Of a stretch of DNA of 64,000 nucleotides, positions 1 through 9,895 are shown one piece after another; within the stretch, counting starts at the first letter, position 1; every line of letters begins with the position of its first letter. The stretch is from an uncultured beta proteobacterium (GTDB taxonomy: Bacteria > Pseudomonadota > Gammaproteobacteria > Burkholderiales > Burkholderiaceae_C), in NCBI GenBank assembly GCA_903905735.1, contig CAIVHU010000128.1, positions 62,001 through 126,000 on the forward strand, read 5' to 3'. The translations under genes and the position numbers were made by a program. The notes under the pieces were generated by a model, which was not told where the DNA came from, did no database searches, and worked only from the letters and a program-made list of their open reading frames with translations.

Positions 1-2
1 GG

Positions 3-155
3 TGGTTTAGCCTGTCGGGAGGTGAAACGACGGTAATCACCATCGGTTGGGTGGCTATCTGGGCGTTGCTGAGCCGCTTTCACCCGAAACGGCAGTTCTG
101 GCATGACGCCCTGGCCGGCACCCAACTGGTGAATGCTGAGCCTGGCAAAAAATAA
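3..155 (+). CDS. RDD family membrane protein, C-terminal fragment
   Basis: The reading frame is open from the window edge to TAA at 153-155, about 50 residues. It contains a hydrophobic stretch (VITIGWVAIWALL) and ends with a motif HDALAGTQLV, which is the characteristic C-terminal signature of RDD-domain integral membrane proteins (Arg and the two Asp residues lie in transmembrane segments of that family). The start and most of the protein lie outside the window. Function in this family is mostly unknown. It is convergent with glnB. Confidence 0.6.
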   Translation, partial: WFSLSGGETTVITIGWVAIWALLSRFHPKRQFWHDALAGTQLVNAEPGKK

Positions 156-193
156 ATTGATGCCCGGCGGTCACGGCGCGCGGCACAACCTCT

Positions 194-571
<378 letters not shown>

Positions 572-598
572 TCAAGCGGGCGTGATTAGCGACTTGCA

Positions 599-615
599 TG
601 CACCGTGATTGTGCA
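599..615. promoter_or_regulatory. Candidate NtrC-binding site upstream of glnB
   Basis: The palindrome TGCAC-N7-GTGCA matches the NtrC consensus in both half sites and in spacing. It is about 67 bp upstream of the glnB start. I did not find a convincing sigma-54 -24/-12 promoter between it and glnB, so the role is inferred only from the motif and the target gene. Confidence 0.45.
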
Positions 616-639
616 TGAAGGCAGCAGCTTCAGCACCCG

Positions 640-2316
640 TCAGGCACGAAACCGGTTGGTGATGGGGTAGCGCCAGTCCTTGCCAAAGCTGCGGTGGGTC
701 ACGCGGATGCCCACTGGGGACTGTCGTCGCTTGTACTCGTTGATCTTGATGAGCCGCGTGACACGCTCCACATCGGTGCGTTCGAACCCGGCGGCGATGA
801 TGGCTTCGATGCTCTGGTCGTTTTCCATATAGCGCTCCAGAATCGCGTCCAGCACCTCGTAAGGCGGCAGGCTGTCCTGGTCGGTCTGGTCGGGGCGCAA
901 TTCGGCACTCGGCGGGCGGGTGATGATGCGCTCAGGGATCGGCTGCTGACCGGTGCCGTACGGGTCATGCAAATTGCGCCAGCGCGCCAACCGGAACACC
1001 GTGGTTTTGGCTAGGTCCTTGATCACCGCAAAGCCACCCGCCATGTCGCCATACAACGTGCAATAGCCAGTGGCCATCTCACTCTTGTTGCCAGTGGTCA
1101 ACACAATGCTGCCGAGCTTGTTGGAGAGCGCCATCAGCAGCGTGCCGCGAATGCGGGCCTGGATGTTTTCTTCGGTGGTGTCCTCAGCCATGCCCTTGAA
1201 CTCACCGGCCAGCGTCGCTTTGAAGGCTTCAAACTCGGGCACGATGGACAGCTCGTCATACCGCACGCCCAGGCGCGCCGCCATGTCACGCGCGTCAATC
1301 CAGCTGATGTCGGCCGTGTAGGGCGACGGCATCATCACCGCGCGCACCCGCTCCTTGCCCAGCGCATCGACCGCAATTGCCAGCACCAAAGCCGAATCGA
1401 TGCCGCCCGACAGCCCGAGCAGCACCGACGGGAAGCCGTTTTTGTTGATGTAGTCACGCACACCGAGCACCAGCGCGTCCCACAGGTCTTCATCGGGCGT
1501 TCTGTTTGGTGCGATCAGTGCTTTTATATTGATAGCTTCTTGCGCTTTATCTATAAGGGCTAGAAGGCAATTTTCCTTAAAACTCGGAGCGCGCCCAACC
1601 AGCGTGCCATCGACACTCAGAATGAAGGAATGACCCTCGAACACCACTTCGTCCTGCCCACCCACCAAGTGCGCGTAAACCAGTGGCAGGCCGCAGTCGA
1701 GCACGCGCGCGCGCATCATCTGCTCGCGCTCCAGACCCTTGCCCACATGAAACGGCGAGGCGTTGATGACCGCCAACAGCTCGGCACCGGCCTCACGCGT
1801 CTGGCGCGCCGGGGCCTCAAACCAGGCATCTTCACAAATCAGGAGGCCGACTTTGACCGTATTGCCCGGTTCACCGGCCTCAAAAACGCAAACATCCTGC
1901 CCGGGCGTGAAGTAGCGGCGTTCATCAAACACCTGGTAATTGGGCAACTCGCGCTTGGCATAGGTGGCCACCACCTGCCCTTCACGCAGCACGCTGGCAG
2001 CATTGAAGCGCTGCTGCACCGCCACCGAGCGGGTGCGGCTGTCGCCGCCTGTCGGGTGGCCCACGACCACCGCGAGGTCTTTCAACGGAGCCAACGCCGC
2101 CGCCACGGCTTTCACGGCATCATCACATGCAGAAATGAACGCGTGGCGTAAAAAAAGGTCTTCTGCGGCGTAGCCACAAATCGACAGCTCGGGTGTCAGC
2201 ACCAGACGTGCACCCTGCTGGTAAGCGTCTTGCGCCGCCTGAATGATTTTTTGCGAGTTACCCGCCAGATCGCCCACCACCAGGTTAAGTTGGGCAATAC
2301 AGAGTTTGAGCGTCAT
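640..2316 (-). CDS. nadE: Glutamine-dependent NAD+ synthetase
   Basis: 558 residues. It makes NAD+ from nicotinic acid adenine dinucleotide, ATP and glutamine in the cytoplasm. The N-terminal nitrilase-type amidohydrolase domain (about residues 1-260) carries the catalytic Cys in LLICEDAWFE; it frees ammonia for the C-terminal synthetase domain, whose pyrophosphatase loop is LGLSGGIDSALVLA near residue 295. The linker between the domains (about residues 248-268, LLALIDKAQEAINIKALIA) is encoded by a copy of the dispersed element at 1531-1574, read through in frame. Precedes glnB in the same orientation. Confidence 0.97.
   Translation of the reverse strand: MTLKLCIAQLNLVVGDLAGNSQKIIQAAQDAYQQGARLVLTPELSICGYAAEDLFLRHAFISACDDAVKAVAAALAPLKDLAVVVGHPTGGDSRTRSVAVQQRFNAASVLREGQVVATYAKRELPNYQVFDERRYFTPGQDVCVFEAGEPGNTVKVGLLICEDAWFEAPARQTREAGAELLAVINASPFHVGKGLEREQMMRARVLDCGLPLVYAHLVGGQDEVVFEGHSFILSVDGTLVGRAPSFKENCLLALIDKAQEAINIKALIAPNRTPDEDLWDALVLGVRDYINKNGFPSVLLGLSGGIDSALVLAIAVDALGKERVRAVMMPSPYTADISWIDARDMAARLGVRYDELSIVPEFEAFKATLAGEFKGMAEDTTEENIQARIRGTLLMALSNKLGSIVLTTGNKSEMATGYCTLYGDMAGGFAVIKDLAKTTVFRLARWRNLHDPYGTGQQPIPERIITRPPSAELRPDQTDQDSLPPYEVLDAILERYMENDQSIEAIIAAGFERTDVERVTRLIKINEYKRRQSPVGIRVTHRSFGKDWRYPITNRFRA
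1531..1574 (+). repeat. Dispersed element copy inside nadE
   Basis: Contains GATAGCTTCTTGCGCTTTAT followed by CTATAAGGGCTAGAAGGCAA, nearly the full consensus of the family seen elsewhere in the window. It is antisense to nadE and encodes the interdomain linker without disturbing the frame. Confidence 0.85.
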
Positions 2317-2349
2317 GAAAAGGTCAGTGCAATGAGGGGAAAAGTGCCA

Positions 2350-3618
2350 ATGTCAGCGTCAAATGATTATGTCATTCGGGTGGTGGATTCGCCCTTGCAA
2401 GTGGATGCCAGCGCCTGGGATGCCTTGCTGCTGACGCAGAGCCAGCCCACGCCCTTCATGCGCCACGCTTTTTTGAGCGCCTTGCACACCACCGGCTGCG
2501 CCACGACGGCGACGGGTTGGACGCCAAGATTCTTTCTGCTGGAGCGCCAGGGTGAGCTGCAAGCTGCCTGCGCGATCTACATCAAGTCGCACTCGCAGGG
2601 TGAATTTGTCTTTGACTGGGGTTGGGCGCGCGCCTACCACCAGCACGGGCTGTCGTATCACCCCAAAGCCGTGTGCGCAGTGCCGTTCATCCCGGTGCCG
2701 GGCAGCCGGCTGCTGGCGCACACGCCTGAGGATCGGCTGTTGCTGGTCAAAACTTTGCTGGACTGGTGCGCGGCCAACCAGCTCACCGGCTTGCACGCCC
2801 TGTTTGCCAGCGACGACGATGTGACCGCGCTCACCCAGGCGGGCATGTTGCTACGCCACACCATCCAGTTTCACTGGTCCAACAGCCCGAGCGGCTACGC
2901 CAGTTTTGACGACTTCCTGGCCAGCCTGTCACAAGAAAAGCGCAAGAAAATCCGCCAGGAGCGGCGAAAGGTGGCTGCTGCTGGAGTGACTTTTCGGGTG
3001 ATGCAGAGCACGGAAATCACCAAGGCGGACTGGGACTTTTTCTACCAGTGTTACGAGCGCACCTATCTGGAGCATGGCAACCCGCCCTACTTCAACCGCG
3101 CCTTCTACACGCGCATGGCAAGCGACATGCCTGAAGACTGGGTACTTTTCATTGCCGAACAGAATGGTCAACCGATTGCTTCAAGTTTGCTAGCTATCAA
3201 CGCAAGCAGCGTAAGGGCAGGAGGACTAAAAGGCATTGAACTCCCTGAATTGGCAGGCACTTCTGGAGACGCAGAATCAGCCACCACACCAGACGCGGGT
3301 GTGACCGGGCGAGTGGCCTACGGTCGCTATTGGGGTGCACTGAAACGGGTGGATTGTCTGCACTTTGAAGCCTGTTATTACCAGCCGCTGCAATGGTGCA
3401 TCAAGCACGGCTACCAGCGTTTTGAGGGCGGGGCGCAGGGCGAGCACAAATTGGCTCGCGCCCTGCTGCCGGTGACCACCACCAGCGCCCACTGGCTGGC
3501 ACATCCGCAGTTTTTTGCGGCGGTGGACAACTTTTTGACCCAGGAGCGTGAGGGGATCGGGCAGTATGTGGGTGAACTGGAGCGACACAGCCCGTTCAAG
3601 GCGGCTGCCGACCGATGA
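2350..3618 (+). CDS. GNAT-like acyltransferase of the FemAB-like/DUF482 family
   Basis: 422 residues from the ATG at 2350, chosen because GAGGGGA sits 9 bases upstream; longer starts would run into the oppositely oriented nadE. The family (COG3146) is related to peptidoglycan-interpeptide and acyl transferases; substrates are unknown. Family features are FHWSN followed by a basic helix (SQEKRKKIRQERRKV, about residues 195-215) and GHS/YGRYWG-type acetyl-CoA fold segments in the C-terminal half. Between QPIASSLLAI and VAYGRYWGAL there is an extra segment of about 35 residues that includes a degraded copy of the dispersed element. Cytoplasmic; no signal peptide. Confidence 0.85.
   Translation: MSASNDYVIRVVDSPLQVDASAWDALLLTQSQPTPFMRHAFLSALHTTGCATTATGWTPRFFLLERQGELQAACAIYIKSHSQGEFVFDWGWARAYHQHGLSYHPKAVCAVPFIPVPGSRLLAHTPEDRLLLVKTLLDWCAANQLTGLHALFASDDDVTALTQAGMLLRHTIQFHWSNSPSGYASFDDFLASLSQEKRKKIRQERRKVAAAGVTFRVMQSTEITKADWDFFYQCYERTYLEHGNPPYFNRAFYTRMASDMPEDWVLFIAEQNGQPIASSLLAINASSVRAGGLKGIELPELAGTSGDAESATTPDAGVTGRVAYGRYWGALKRVDCLHFEACYYQPLQWCIKHGYQRFEGGAQGEHKLARALLPVTTTSAHWLAHPQFFAAVDNFLTQEREGIGQYVGELERHSPFKAAADR
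3187..3225 (+). repeat. Degraded dispersed element copy inside the acyltransferase gene
   Basis: TTGCTAGCTATCAACGCAAG followed by CAGCGTAAGGGC resembles the first two thirds of the element; the final AGAGGCCAATTT part is altered. It coincides with an insert relative to the expected compact acyltransferase fold. Confidence 0.4.
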
Positions 3619-3684
3619 AGTCTCAGGTCTTGGGTGGCAGCGGATGGGGACTTTGGCGGCAAAGGCCGTAGCACGAAGGACGGC

Positions 3685-3754
3685 GTGGCACTCAGCGCGG
3701 TGAGGTCAAGGAGGAGCCCGCAGGGCGGGGGACACGAACGGCGCTGAGTGCCAC
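3685..3754. repeat. Hyphenated inverted repeat in convergent intergenic region
   Basis: Perfect 14-base arms GTGGCACTCAGCGC (3685-3698) and GCGCTGAGTGCCAC (3741-3754) flank a 42-base loop that itself holds CCCGCAGGGCGGGG. It lies between the convergent acyltransferase and hydrolase genes. There is no T-run, so it is not a standard intrinsic terminator; a REP-type element or a boundary hairpin is possible. Confidence 0.6.
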
Positions 3755-3795
3755 GTCGGCCTGCGTCCCGCAGTAACCAACGCGGGCAGTGCGAC

Positions 3796-4650
3796 TTACC
3801 CCTGCACAACCCGCTGCGTCTGCGCGCCCAGCCCTTCGACGCTCAGACGCATGGTCTGTCCGGCGCGCAGAAACACCGGTGGCTTGTGGCCCATGCCCAC
3901 ACCCGGCGGCGTGCCGGTGGAGATCACGTCGCCAGGCTGCAAACTCATGAATTGGCTCAGGTAGCTGATCAGGAACGGCACCCTGTACACCATGGTCGCC
4001 GTGCTTCCATTCTGGTAGCGGTGGCCATCCACCTCCAGCCAGAGTTTGAGCGCCTGCGGGTCGGGGATTTCATCCGCCGTCACCAGCCACGGGCCGAGCG
4101 GACCGAAGGTGTCGCAGCCCTTGCCCTTGTCCCAGGTGCCGCTGCGGTTCAGCTGGAATTCGCGCTCGGACACATCGTTCATCACGCAGTAACCCGCCAC
4201 GTGGGCCATGGCATCGGCTTCTTCAATGTAGCGCCCGCCCTGCCCAATGACCACGGCAAGTTCCACTTCCCAGTCGGTTTTGAGCGAGCCGCGCGGGATT
4301 TCAACCTGATCATCCGGACCGACGATCGCGCTGGTCCACTTGTTGAACACCACCGGCTCAGGTGGCACCGGCATGCCGGACTCGGCCGCATGGTCGGCGT
4401 AGTTCAGGCCGATGCAGATGCATTTACCCACCTTCGCCACACACGGCCCCAGCCGCAAGTCCTGCTGCGATACGCCGGGCACCAGCGGCAAGCTGGCCAG
4501 GTCCAGTGTCTTTAGCCGAGCCAAGCTGGCGGGTAGCAGCGTGGTGCCGCCAATGTCGTCCACCAGACCGCTTAAGTCGCGCACACGACCATCGGCATCG
4601 AGTACGCCGGGCTTTTCCTGACCCGCAGGGCCATAACGCAATAGTTTCAT
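3796..4650 (-). CDS. Fumarylacetoacetate hydrolase family protein
   Basis: 284 residues. Members cleave or isomerise or decarboxylate 2-oxo or acylpyruvate compounds with a bound Mg2+ or Mn2+. The catalytic fold starts at about residue 75 with IGLNYADHAAESG; metal ligands are visible in DWEVELAVVIG (E-x-E plus later D in MNDVSERE) and the C-terminal STGTPPGVGMG loop is typical of the ureidoglycolate lyase / 2-hydroxyhepta-2,4-diene-1,7-dioate isomerase branch. The exact substrate cannot be read from the sequence. Stands alone, convergent with the upstream acyltransferase. Confidence 0.9.
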   Translation of the reverse strand: MKLLRYGPAGQEKPGVLDADGRVRDLSGLVDDIGGTTLLPASLARLKTLDLASLPLVPGVSQQDLRLGPCVAKVGKCICIGLNYADHAAESGMPVPPEPVVFNKWTSAIVGPDDQVEIPRGSLKTDWEVELAVVIGQGGRYIEEADAMAHVAGYCVMNDVSEREFQLNRSGTWDKGKGCDTFGPLGPWLVTADEIPDPQALKLWLEVDGHRYQNGSTATMVYRVPFLISYLSQFMSLQPGDVISTGTPPGVGMGHKPPVFLRAGQTMRLSVEGLGAQTQRVVQG

Positions 4651-4742
4651 GCCAACCGCCTTTCTTTCCTTACACCATATGCAGATTCACGCCACCAGTT
4701 TAGGCCACACGCACCTGCCGCCAAAAATCGCTGCCCAACGAA

Positions 4743-4775
4743 AAGCGCCTGCCGTGTCACCACAGGCAGGCGCTT
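4743..4775 (-). terminator. Intrinsic terminator of ppa
   Basis: An 11-bp perfect stem AAGCGCCTGCC / GGCAGGCGCTT with an 11-base loop; read on the minus strand it is followed by TTTT. It lies beyond the ppa stop, with a dispersed-element copy in between. Confidence 0.75.
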
Positions 4776-4777
4776 AG

Positions 4778-4834
4778 ATACTATCTATTCGCTAGCTACC
4801 AGCCCTTTTTGCGAAAGGGCTAGAGGCCAATTTA
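4778..4834 (+). repeat. Dispersed element copy downstream of ppa
   Basis: Ends with the canonical GGGCTAGAGGCCAATTTA and begins with TACTATCTATTCGCTAGCTA. Intergenic, between the ppa stop and its terminator, so it is transcribed in the ppa mRNA. Confidence 0.9.
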
Positions 4835-4841
4835 GCATCAA

Positions 4842-5378
4842 TTATTCGTGGGCCTTCTGGTAGTTGGCAATGCCTTCCAGAATTTCCTGCTTGGCGGCTT
4901 CCGGGCCTTCCCAACCCAAAATCTTGACCCACTTGTTGGCTTCCAGATCCTTGTAGTGCTCAAAGAAGTGGGCGATGGTTTTCAGGCGCACCGGGCTCAG
5001 GTCTTCGGGTTTTTGCCAGCGGGTGTAGAGCGACAAAATCTTGTCGACCGGCACCGCCAGCACCTTGCCGTCCATGCCGGCTTCGTCTTCCATTTTCAAA
5101 ATACCGATGGCACGGCAGGTCACCACCACGCCGGGGATCAGCGGCACCGGGGTGATCACCAGCACATCCACCGGGTCACCGTCACCGCTGATGGTCTGCG
5201 GCACATACCCATAGTTGGTGGGGTAGTGCATGGCTGTGCTCATGAAGCGGTCCACAAAAATCGCGTGTGTTTCGTGATCCACCTCGTACTTGACCGGGTC
5301 GGCGTTCATCGGGATTTCGATGATCACGTTGAAGGCTTCGGGGACGTTCTTACCAGGAGTGACGTTATCTAATGACAT
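4842..5378 (-). CDS. ppa: Soluble inorganic pyrophosphatase
   Basis: 178 residues, normal for a family I enzyme. It hydrolyses pyrophosphate to phosphate in the cytoplasm with Mg2+. The signature DGDPVDVLV (metal-binding Asp residues) is at about residues 65-73, and the substrate-binding segment [15 protein letters not shown] is present. It is divergent from the membrane pyrophosphatase hppA, with 228 bp between their starts, so the two alternative ways of removing PPi share one regulatory region. Confidence 0.98.
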   Translation of the reverse strand: MSLDNVTPGKNVPEAFNVIIEIPMNADPVKYEVDHETHAIFVDRFMSTAMHYPTNYGYVPQTISGDGDPVDVLVITPVPLIPGVVVTCRAIGILKMEDEAGMDGKVLAVPVDKILSLYTRWQKPEDLSPVRLKTIAHFFEHYKDLEANKWVKILGWEGPEAAKQEILEGIANYQKAHE

Positions 5379-5606
5379 GGTGTGTGTGCGGTTTGGGTTG
5401 AATCAGGGACATTCCGGATTAACTCTGATTTTACTGACTCGCCCCTTGCTGGGGCCAAAAAACCGCAATTTTGGCGTTACAGTCTGCCCGTTGGCCAACC
5501 GCCACCAGTGGCACCTTACCGGTGCTGGGGGCGAGGAAGCAACGCAGCGGTGGTGCCGATTGCGTTGCACCACTTCCTCGCGAAGCAACTTCAGGAGATT
5601 TTTCAC

Positions 5607-7781
5607 ATGACAGGCAACTCTGCGCTCATTCTGGCGCTTATCTGCGGCTTGATCGCCGTCGGCTATGGGGCTTGGGCCCGAAGCTGGATTCTTTCCCAGG
5701 ACGCTGGCAACCAGCGAATGCAGGACATTGCAGCGGCGATCCAAACCGGCGCAGCGGCTTATCTGGCGCGCCAGTACAAGACGATTGCCATGGTGGGCGT
5801 GGTGCTAGCTGTGCTGATCGGCATCTTTCTGGACCCCTTGAGTGCAATCGGTTTTGTGGTGGGTGCGGTGCTCTCGGGCGCCTGCGGCTTCATCGGCATG
5901 AACGTGTCGGTGCGCGCCAACGTGCGTACCGCACAGGCTGCGACCAAAGGCATTGGCCCGGCGCTGGATGTGGCTTTCCGTGGTGGTGCCATCACGGGCA
6001 TGCTGGTGGTGGGTCTGGGGCTGCTGGGCGTGACCGGGTTTTACTGGTTCCTGGTGCCGGATGGCATGGCCACCGCTGCCAAACTCAACCCGCTGATCGG
6101 TTTCGCTTTTGGCTCCTCGCTGATCTCGATCTTTGCCCGTCTGGGCGGTGGCATTTTCACCAAAGGCGCTGACGTGGGCGCTGACCTGGTGGGCAAAGTC
6201 GAAGCCGGCATCCCCGAAGATGACCCGCGCAACCCGGCTGTGATTGCCGACAACGTGGGTGACAACGTGGGCGACTGCGCCGGTATGGCGGCCGATTTGT
6301 TTGAAACCTACGCGGTGACGCTGATCGCCACCATGGTGCTGGGCTCGCTGCTCATCACCGGCGCTGGCTCCGGTGCGGTGATGTATCCGCTGGCACTCGG
6401 TGCGGTGTCGATCGTCGCCTCCATCATTGGCTGCTTCTTCGTCAAGGCCTCGCCGGGTATGAAAAACGTGATGCCTGCGCTGTACAAGGGTCTGGCTGTG
6501 GCTGGCGGCTTGTCGCTGGTGGCCTTTTACTTTGTGACGCAAAGCCTGTTCCCCCAAGCACTGACGCTGACGGACGGCCGCGTGATCGGCGCTGGCAGCC
6601 TGTTTGGCGCCTGCACCGTGGGCCTGGTACTGACCGGCGTGCTGGTCTGGATCACCGAGTATTACACCGGTACCCAATACAAACCGGTGCAGCACATCGC
6701 TGAAGCCTCGACTACCGGTCACGGCACCAACATCATCGCCGGTCTGGGTGTGTCGATGCGCTCCACCGCCTGGCCAGTGCTGTTTGTCTGCCTGGCCATC
6801 TTTAGCGCTTACTCGCTGGCTGGCCTGTACGGCATTGCCATTGCGGCCACCTCCATGCTCAGCATGGCCGGTATCGTGGTGGCACTTGACGCCTACGGCC
6901 CCATCACCGACAACGCCGGTGGCATTGCCGAAATGTCCGAGATGCCCAAAAGCGTGCGTGACATCACCGACCCGCTGGACGCGGTGGGCAACACCACCAA
7001 GGCCGTGACCAAGGGCTATGCCATCGGCTCGGCCGGTCTGGCTGCGCTGGTACTGTTTGCCGACTACACCCACAAACTTGAAGGCTACGGCCACCACATC
7101 ACCTTCGACCTGAGCAACCCGATGGTCATCATCGGTCTGTTCATCGGCGGCATGATTCCTTACCTGTTTGGTGCCATGGCAATGGAAGCGGTTGGCCGCG
7201 CCGCCGGTTCGGTGGTGGTGGAAGTGCGCCGCCAGTTCCGCGAAATCAAAGGCATCATGGAAGGCACGGCCAAGCCCGAATACGGCAAAGCGGTTGACAT
7301 GCTGACCACTGCCGCCATCAAGGAAATGATGATCCCGTCGCTGCTGCCGGTGGTGGCGCCGATTCTGGTGGGTTTGCTGCTGGGGCCAGCGGCTTTGGGT
7401 GGCTTGCTGATGGGCACCATCGTGACCGGTCTGTTTGTGGCCATCTCGATGTGTACCGGCGGCGGTGCCTGGGACAACGCCAAGAAGTACATCGAAGACG
7501 GCCACTTTGGTGGCAAGGGTAGCGAGACCCACAAGGCCGCCGTAACCGGCGACACCGTGGGCGACCCCTACAAAGACACGGCTGGTCCGGCTGTGAACCC
7601 GTTGATCAAGATCATCAACATCGTGGCGCTCTTGATCGTGCCGGTGATGATGCAGTTTCACGGTGGCAAAGTCACTGCCGCGCCAGAACCGGTGGCCATG
7701 GTGGCACCGGCCGTGGCTCCTGCCGCTGCTGAAACGGCGGCTGTGGCATCGGACAGCGCCTCGGTCGTTGTGGCAAAGTGA
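5607..7781 (+). CDS. hppA: Membrane-bound proton-translocating pyrophosphatase
   Basis: 724 residues from the ATG at 5607, which has AGGAG nine bases upstream; an open extension to 5382 is not needed. The enzyme couples PPi hydrolysis to proton pumping across the inner membrane with about 16 transmembrane helices. The substrate site is seen in [14 protein letters not shown] and [19 protein letters not shown], and again in [15 protein letters not shown] near the C terminus. The motif GNTTKA carries Lys465 at the position that distinguishes K+-independent (Lys) from K+-dependent (Ala) pumps, so a K+-independent H+ pump is predicted. The last ~35 residues are an Ala/Pro/Val-rich tail. Confidence 0.97.
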   Translation: MTGNSALILALICGLIAVGYGAWARSWILSQDAGNQRMQDIAAAIQTGAAAYLARQYKTIAMVGVVLAVLIGIFLDPLSAIGFVVGAVLSGACGFIGMNVSVRANVRTAQAATKGIGPALDVAFRGGAITGMLVVGLGLLGVTGFYWFLVPDGMATAAKLNPLIGFAFGSSLISIFARLGGGIFTKGADVGADLVGKVEAGIPEDDPRNPAVIADNVGDNVGDCAGMAADLFETYAVTLIATMVLGSLLITGAGSGAVMYPLALGAVSIVASIIGCFFVKASPGMKNVMPALYKGLAVAGGLSLVAFYFVTQSLFPQALTLTDGRVIGAGSLFGACTVGLVLTGVLVWITEYYTGTQYKPVQHIAEASTTGHGTNIIAGLGVSMRSTAWPVLFVCLAIFSAYSLAGLYGIAIAATSMLSMAGIVVALDAYGPITDNAGGIAEMSEMPKSVRDITDPLDAVGNTTKAVTKGYAIGSAGLAALVLFADYTHKLEGYGHHITFDLSNPMVIIGLFIGGMIPYLFGAMAMEAVGRAAGSVVVEVRRQFREIKGIMEGTAKPEYGKAVDMLTTAAIKEMMIPSLLPVVAPILVGLLLGPAALGGLLMGTIVTGLFVAISMCTGGGAWDNAKKYIEDGHFGGKGSETHKAAVTGDTVGDPYKDTAGPAVNPLIKIINIVALLIVPVMMQFHGGKVTAAPEPVAMVAPAVAPAAAETAAVASDSASVVVAK

Positions 7782-7846
7782 TATAGGTGTAAGTGCCAGA
7801 GGCAACCAACTTTGGCAGGACGGCGTCCGCGCTGGCCCTGCAGATC

Positions 7847-7875
7847 AAAAACCCGCCTTGTGCGGGTTTTTTGTT
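7847..7875 (+). terminator. Intrinsic terminator of hppA
   Basis: AAAACCCGC, short loop, GCGGGTTTT followed by further T residues, 65 bp after the hppA stop. The rest of the 272-bp gap before moaA shows nothing else recognisable. Confidence 0.85.
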
Positions 7876-8053
7876 GTGCGTTGATGACGGGCCCCCGGGC
7901 ACGGCCCCGATTGCAGCCAACTACCAGCGCGTCGTGCCAGCCTCGCCATCAGAAAAACCCTACCCGCCGAAGGCTGGCACACGTGACAAAATCCGGGCGT
8001 GACGCACCATCCTGAACTCCCGCCCCGCCCTACCCTGTTTCCAGGCCACCCTC

Positions 8054-9214
8054 ATGTCTGATCCCCACACGCACCGCGTGATCCCGCTGCAAGACCTGCG
8101 ACCCTCGGCCCTGGCGCTGCCCGAAACAGCCTTGCGGAGCGACTTGCGCATCACTGCCAGCGCCTTGCTGGCCGACCAACGTGGCCGCAACCTTCGTGAC
8201 CTGCGCATCAGCGTCACCGACAAGTGCAATTTCCGCTGCAATTACTGCATGCCCAAGGAGATTTTTGACAAGGACTACGTCTATCTGCCGCACTCAGCCC
8301 TGCTGAGCTTTGAGGAAATCACCCTTCTCACGCGCCAGTTTGTGGCCCACGGCGTGCAAAAGATCCGCCTGACCGGTGGCGAGCCGCTGTTGCGCAAGAA
8401 CCTGGAGCGCTTGATTGAACAGTTGGCCGCGCTGCGCACACCCGAGGGCCAGCCGCTGGATTTGACGCTGACCACCAACGGCTCGCTGCTGGCGCGCAAG
8501 GCGCAGGCGCTCAAGGCGGCTGGCCTGCAGCGCATCACCGTCAGCCTGGACGCGCTGGACGATGCGGTGTTTCGCAGCATGAACGACGTGGATTTTCCGG
8601 TGGCCGATGTGCTGGAAGGCATTGAAGCGGCCCGCGCCGCCGGGCTTGGGCCGATCAAGATCAACATGGTGGTCAAGCGCGGCACCAACGAACATCAAAT
8701 CCTGCCGATGGCGAAGTATTTCAAGGGCAGCGGCATGGTGCTGCGCTTCATTGAGTACATGGACGTGGGTGCCACCAATGGCTGGCGCATGGACGAGGTG
8801 CTGCCTTCGGCTGATGTGATCCGATTGATCCAATCTGAGTTACCACTGGTCCCGCTGGAACCCACCCAGCCCGGCGAAACCGCCCAGCGCTGGGGATATG
8901 CCGATGCCCATGGCTGCCATGACCCCAGTCTGGGAGAAATCGGTGTGATCAGCAGCGTGACACAGGCGTTTTGCAGTGACTGCAACCGGGCACGGCTGTC
9001 GACCGAGGGCCAGCTTTACCTGTGCCTGTTTGCCGAAAAAGGCTATGACCTGCGCAGCCTGGTGCGTGGCGAGGCCACCGATGCCGACCTGGCCAACGCC
9101 ATCGGCCACATCTGGCAGGGCCGCAGCGACAACTATTCCGAGCTGCGTCAGGCCATGGGGCCCGACACCGGCCTGCCGGTCAAGCGGGTGGAAATGAGTT
9201 ACATCGGCGGTTGA
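8054..9214 (+). CDS. moaA: GTP 3',8-cyclase (molybdopterin biosynthesis MoaA)
   Basis: 386 residues. This radical-SAM enzyme makes 3',8-cyclo-GTP, the first step of molybdenum cofactor synthesis. The N-terminal [4Fe-4S] motif is [13 protein letters not shown] (C-x3-C-x2-C), the GGEP SAM motif follows, and the second cluster is held by [10 protein letters not shown]...C near residue 320. The C terminus ends in the conserved Gly-Gly needed for catalysis. There is an N-terminal extension of about 45 residues before RNLRDLRIS. It begins a run with mobA and moeA. Confidence 0.97.
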   Translation: MSDPHTHRVIPLQDLRPSALALPETALRSDLRITASALLADQRGRNLRDLRISVTDKCNFRCNYCMPKEIFDKDYVYLPHSALLSFEEITLLTRQFVAHGVQKIRLTGGEPLLRKNLERLIEQLAALRTPEGQPLDLTLTTNGSLLARKAQALKAAGLQRITVSLDALDDAVFRSMNDVDFPVADVLEGIEAARAAGLGPIKINMVVKRGTNEHQILPMAKYFKGSGMVLRFIEYMDVGATNGWRMDEVLPSADVIRLIQSELPLVPLEPTQPGETAQRWGYADAHGCHDPSLGEIGVISSVTQAFCSDCNRARLSTEGQLYLCLFAEKGYDLRSLVRGEATDADLANAIGHIWQGRSDNYSELRQAMGPDTGLPVKRVEMSYIGG

Positions 9215-9259
9215 TATGGCCCCAAAGCTTGTCGCTTCGCGTACCGGGCCGGAAGAAAC

Positions 9260-9895
9260 ATGATGAATGTTCTGGCGATCACCGGCATGGTTCTCTCAGG
9301 TGGCCGGGGCTCGCGTATGGGTGGTGTCGATAAAGGCCTCCAGCCCTTTGGTGGAAAGCCTTTGGCGCTATTTACTTTAGAGCGCTTGCGTGCTAGTGGC
9401 GGCGTGGGTGCGCTCGCCGTCAATGCCAACCGCCATCTGGACGTTTACGCCGCCTTTGGTGTGCCCGTGTGGCCCGATGCAAAAACCGACTACGCCGGAC
9501 CCTTGGCCGGATTTTTAACCGGGCTGAACCATTGCCAAACCCCTTACCTGCTCACCGTGCCGTGTGACACACCGTTGTTTCCGCTGGACCTGGCCCGGCG
9601 GCTGGCGCACGCCCTGGCGATAGAAGAGGCGGACATCGCCCTGGCCAGCGCACGAGAGCCCGATGCCAGCGGGCAGCCACAAATGCATGTGCAGCCGGTG
9701 TTTTGCCTGATGCGCACCAGCCTGCTGCCCAGTCTGGCTGCGTTCATGGCCACGGGCGGTCGCAAAGTGGGCGACTGGGCCGCGCAGCATCGCGCCGCGC
9801 TGGTTTGTTTTGACCAAGCCGGTGACCCCTCAAACGCCTTTGCCAACGCCAACACCTTGGCCGAACTGCACCAACTCGAACACCTTAGCGCATGA
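9260..9895 (+). CDS. mobA: Molybdenum cofactor guanylyltransferase
   Basis: 211 residues. It transfers GMP from GTP to Mo-molybdopterin to make the MGD form used by DMSO-reductase-family enzymes such as nitrate reductase and formate dehydrogenase. The nucleotide-binding start is [19 protein letters not shown]; the Mg2+ aspartate is in [10 protein letters not shown]. It lies 45 bp after moaA and its stop overlaps the moeA start by four bases (ATGA), implying translational coupling. The presence of mobA implies that MGD enzymes exist elsewhere in the genome. Confidence 0.95.
   Translation: MMNVLAITGMVLSGGRGSRMGGVDKGLQPFGGKPLALFTLERLRASGGVGALAVNANRHLDVYAAFGVPVWPDAKTDYAGPLAGFLTGLNHCQTPYLLTVPCDTPLFPLDLARRLAHALAIEEADIALASAREPDASGQPQMHVQPVFCLMRTSLLPSLAAFMATGGRKVGDWAAQHRAALVCFDQAGDPSNAFANANTLAELHQLEHLSA

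Noticed and set aside
5805-7805. 666-codon open frame antisense to hppA
   Set aside because: Composition is His/Gln/Arg rich with no fold or motif; it is the usual open antisense frame of a GC-rich gene, and hppA is certain.
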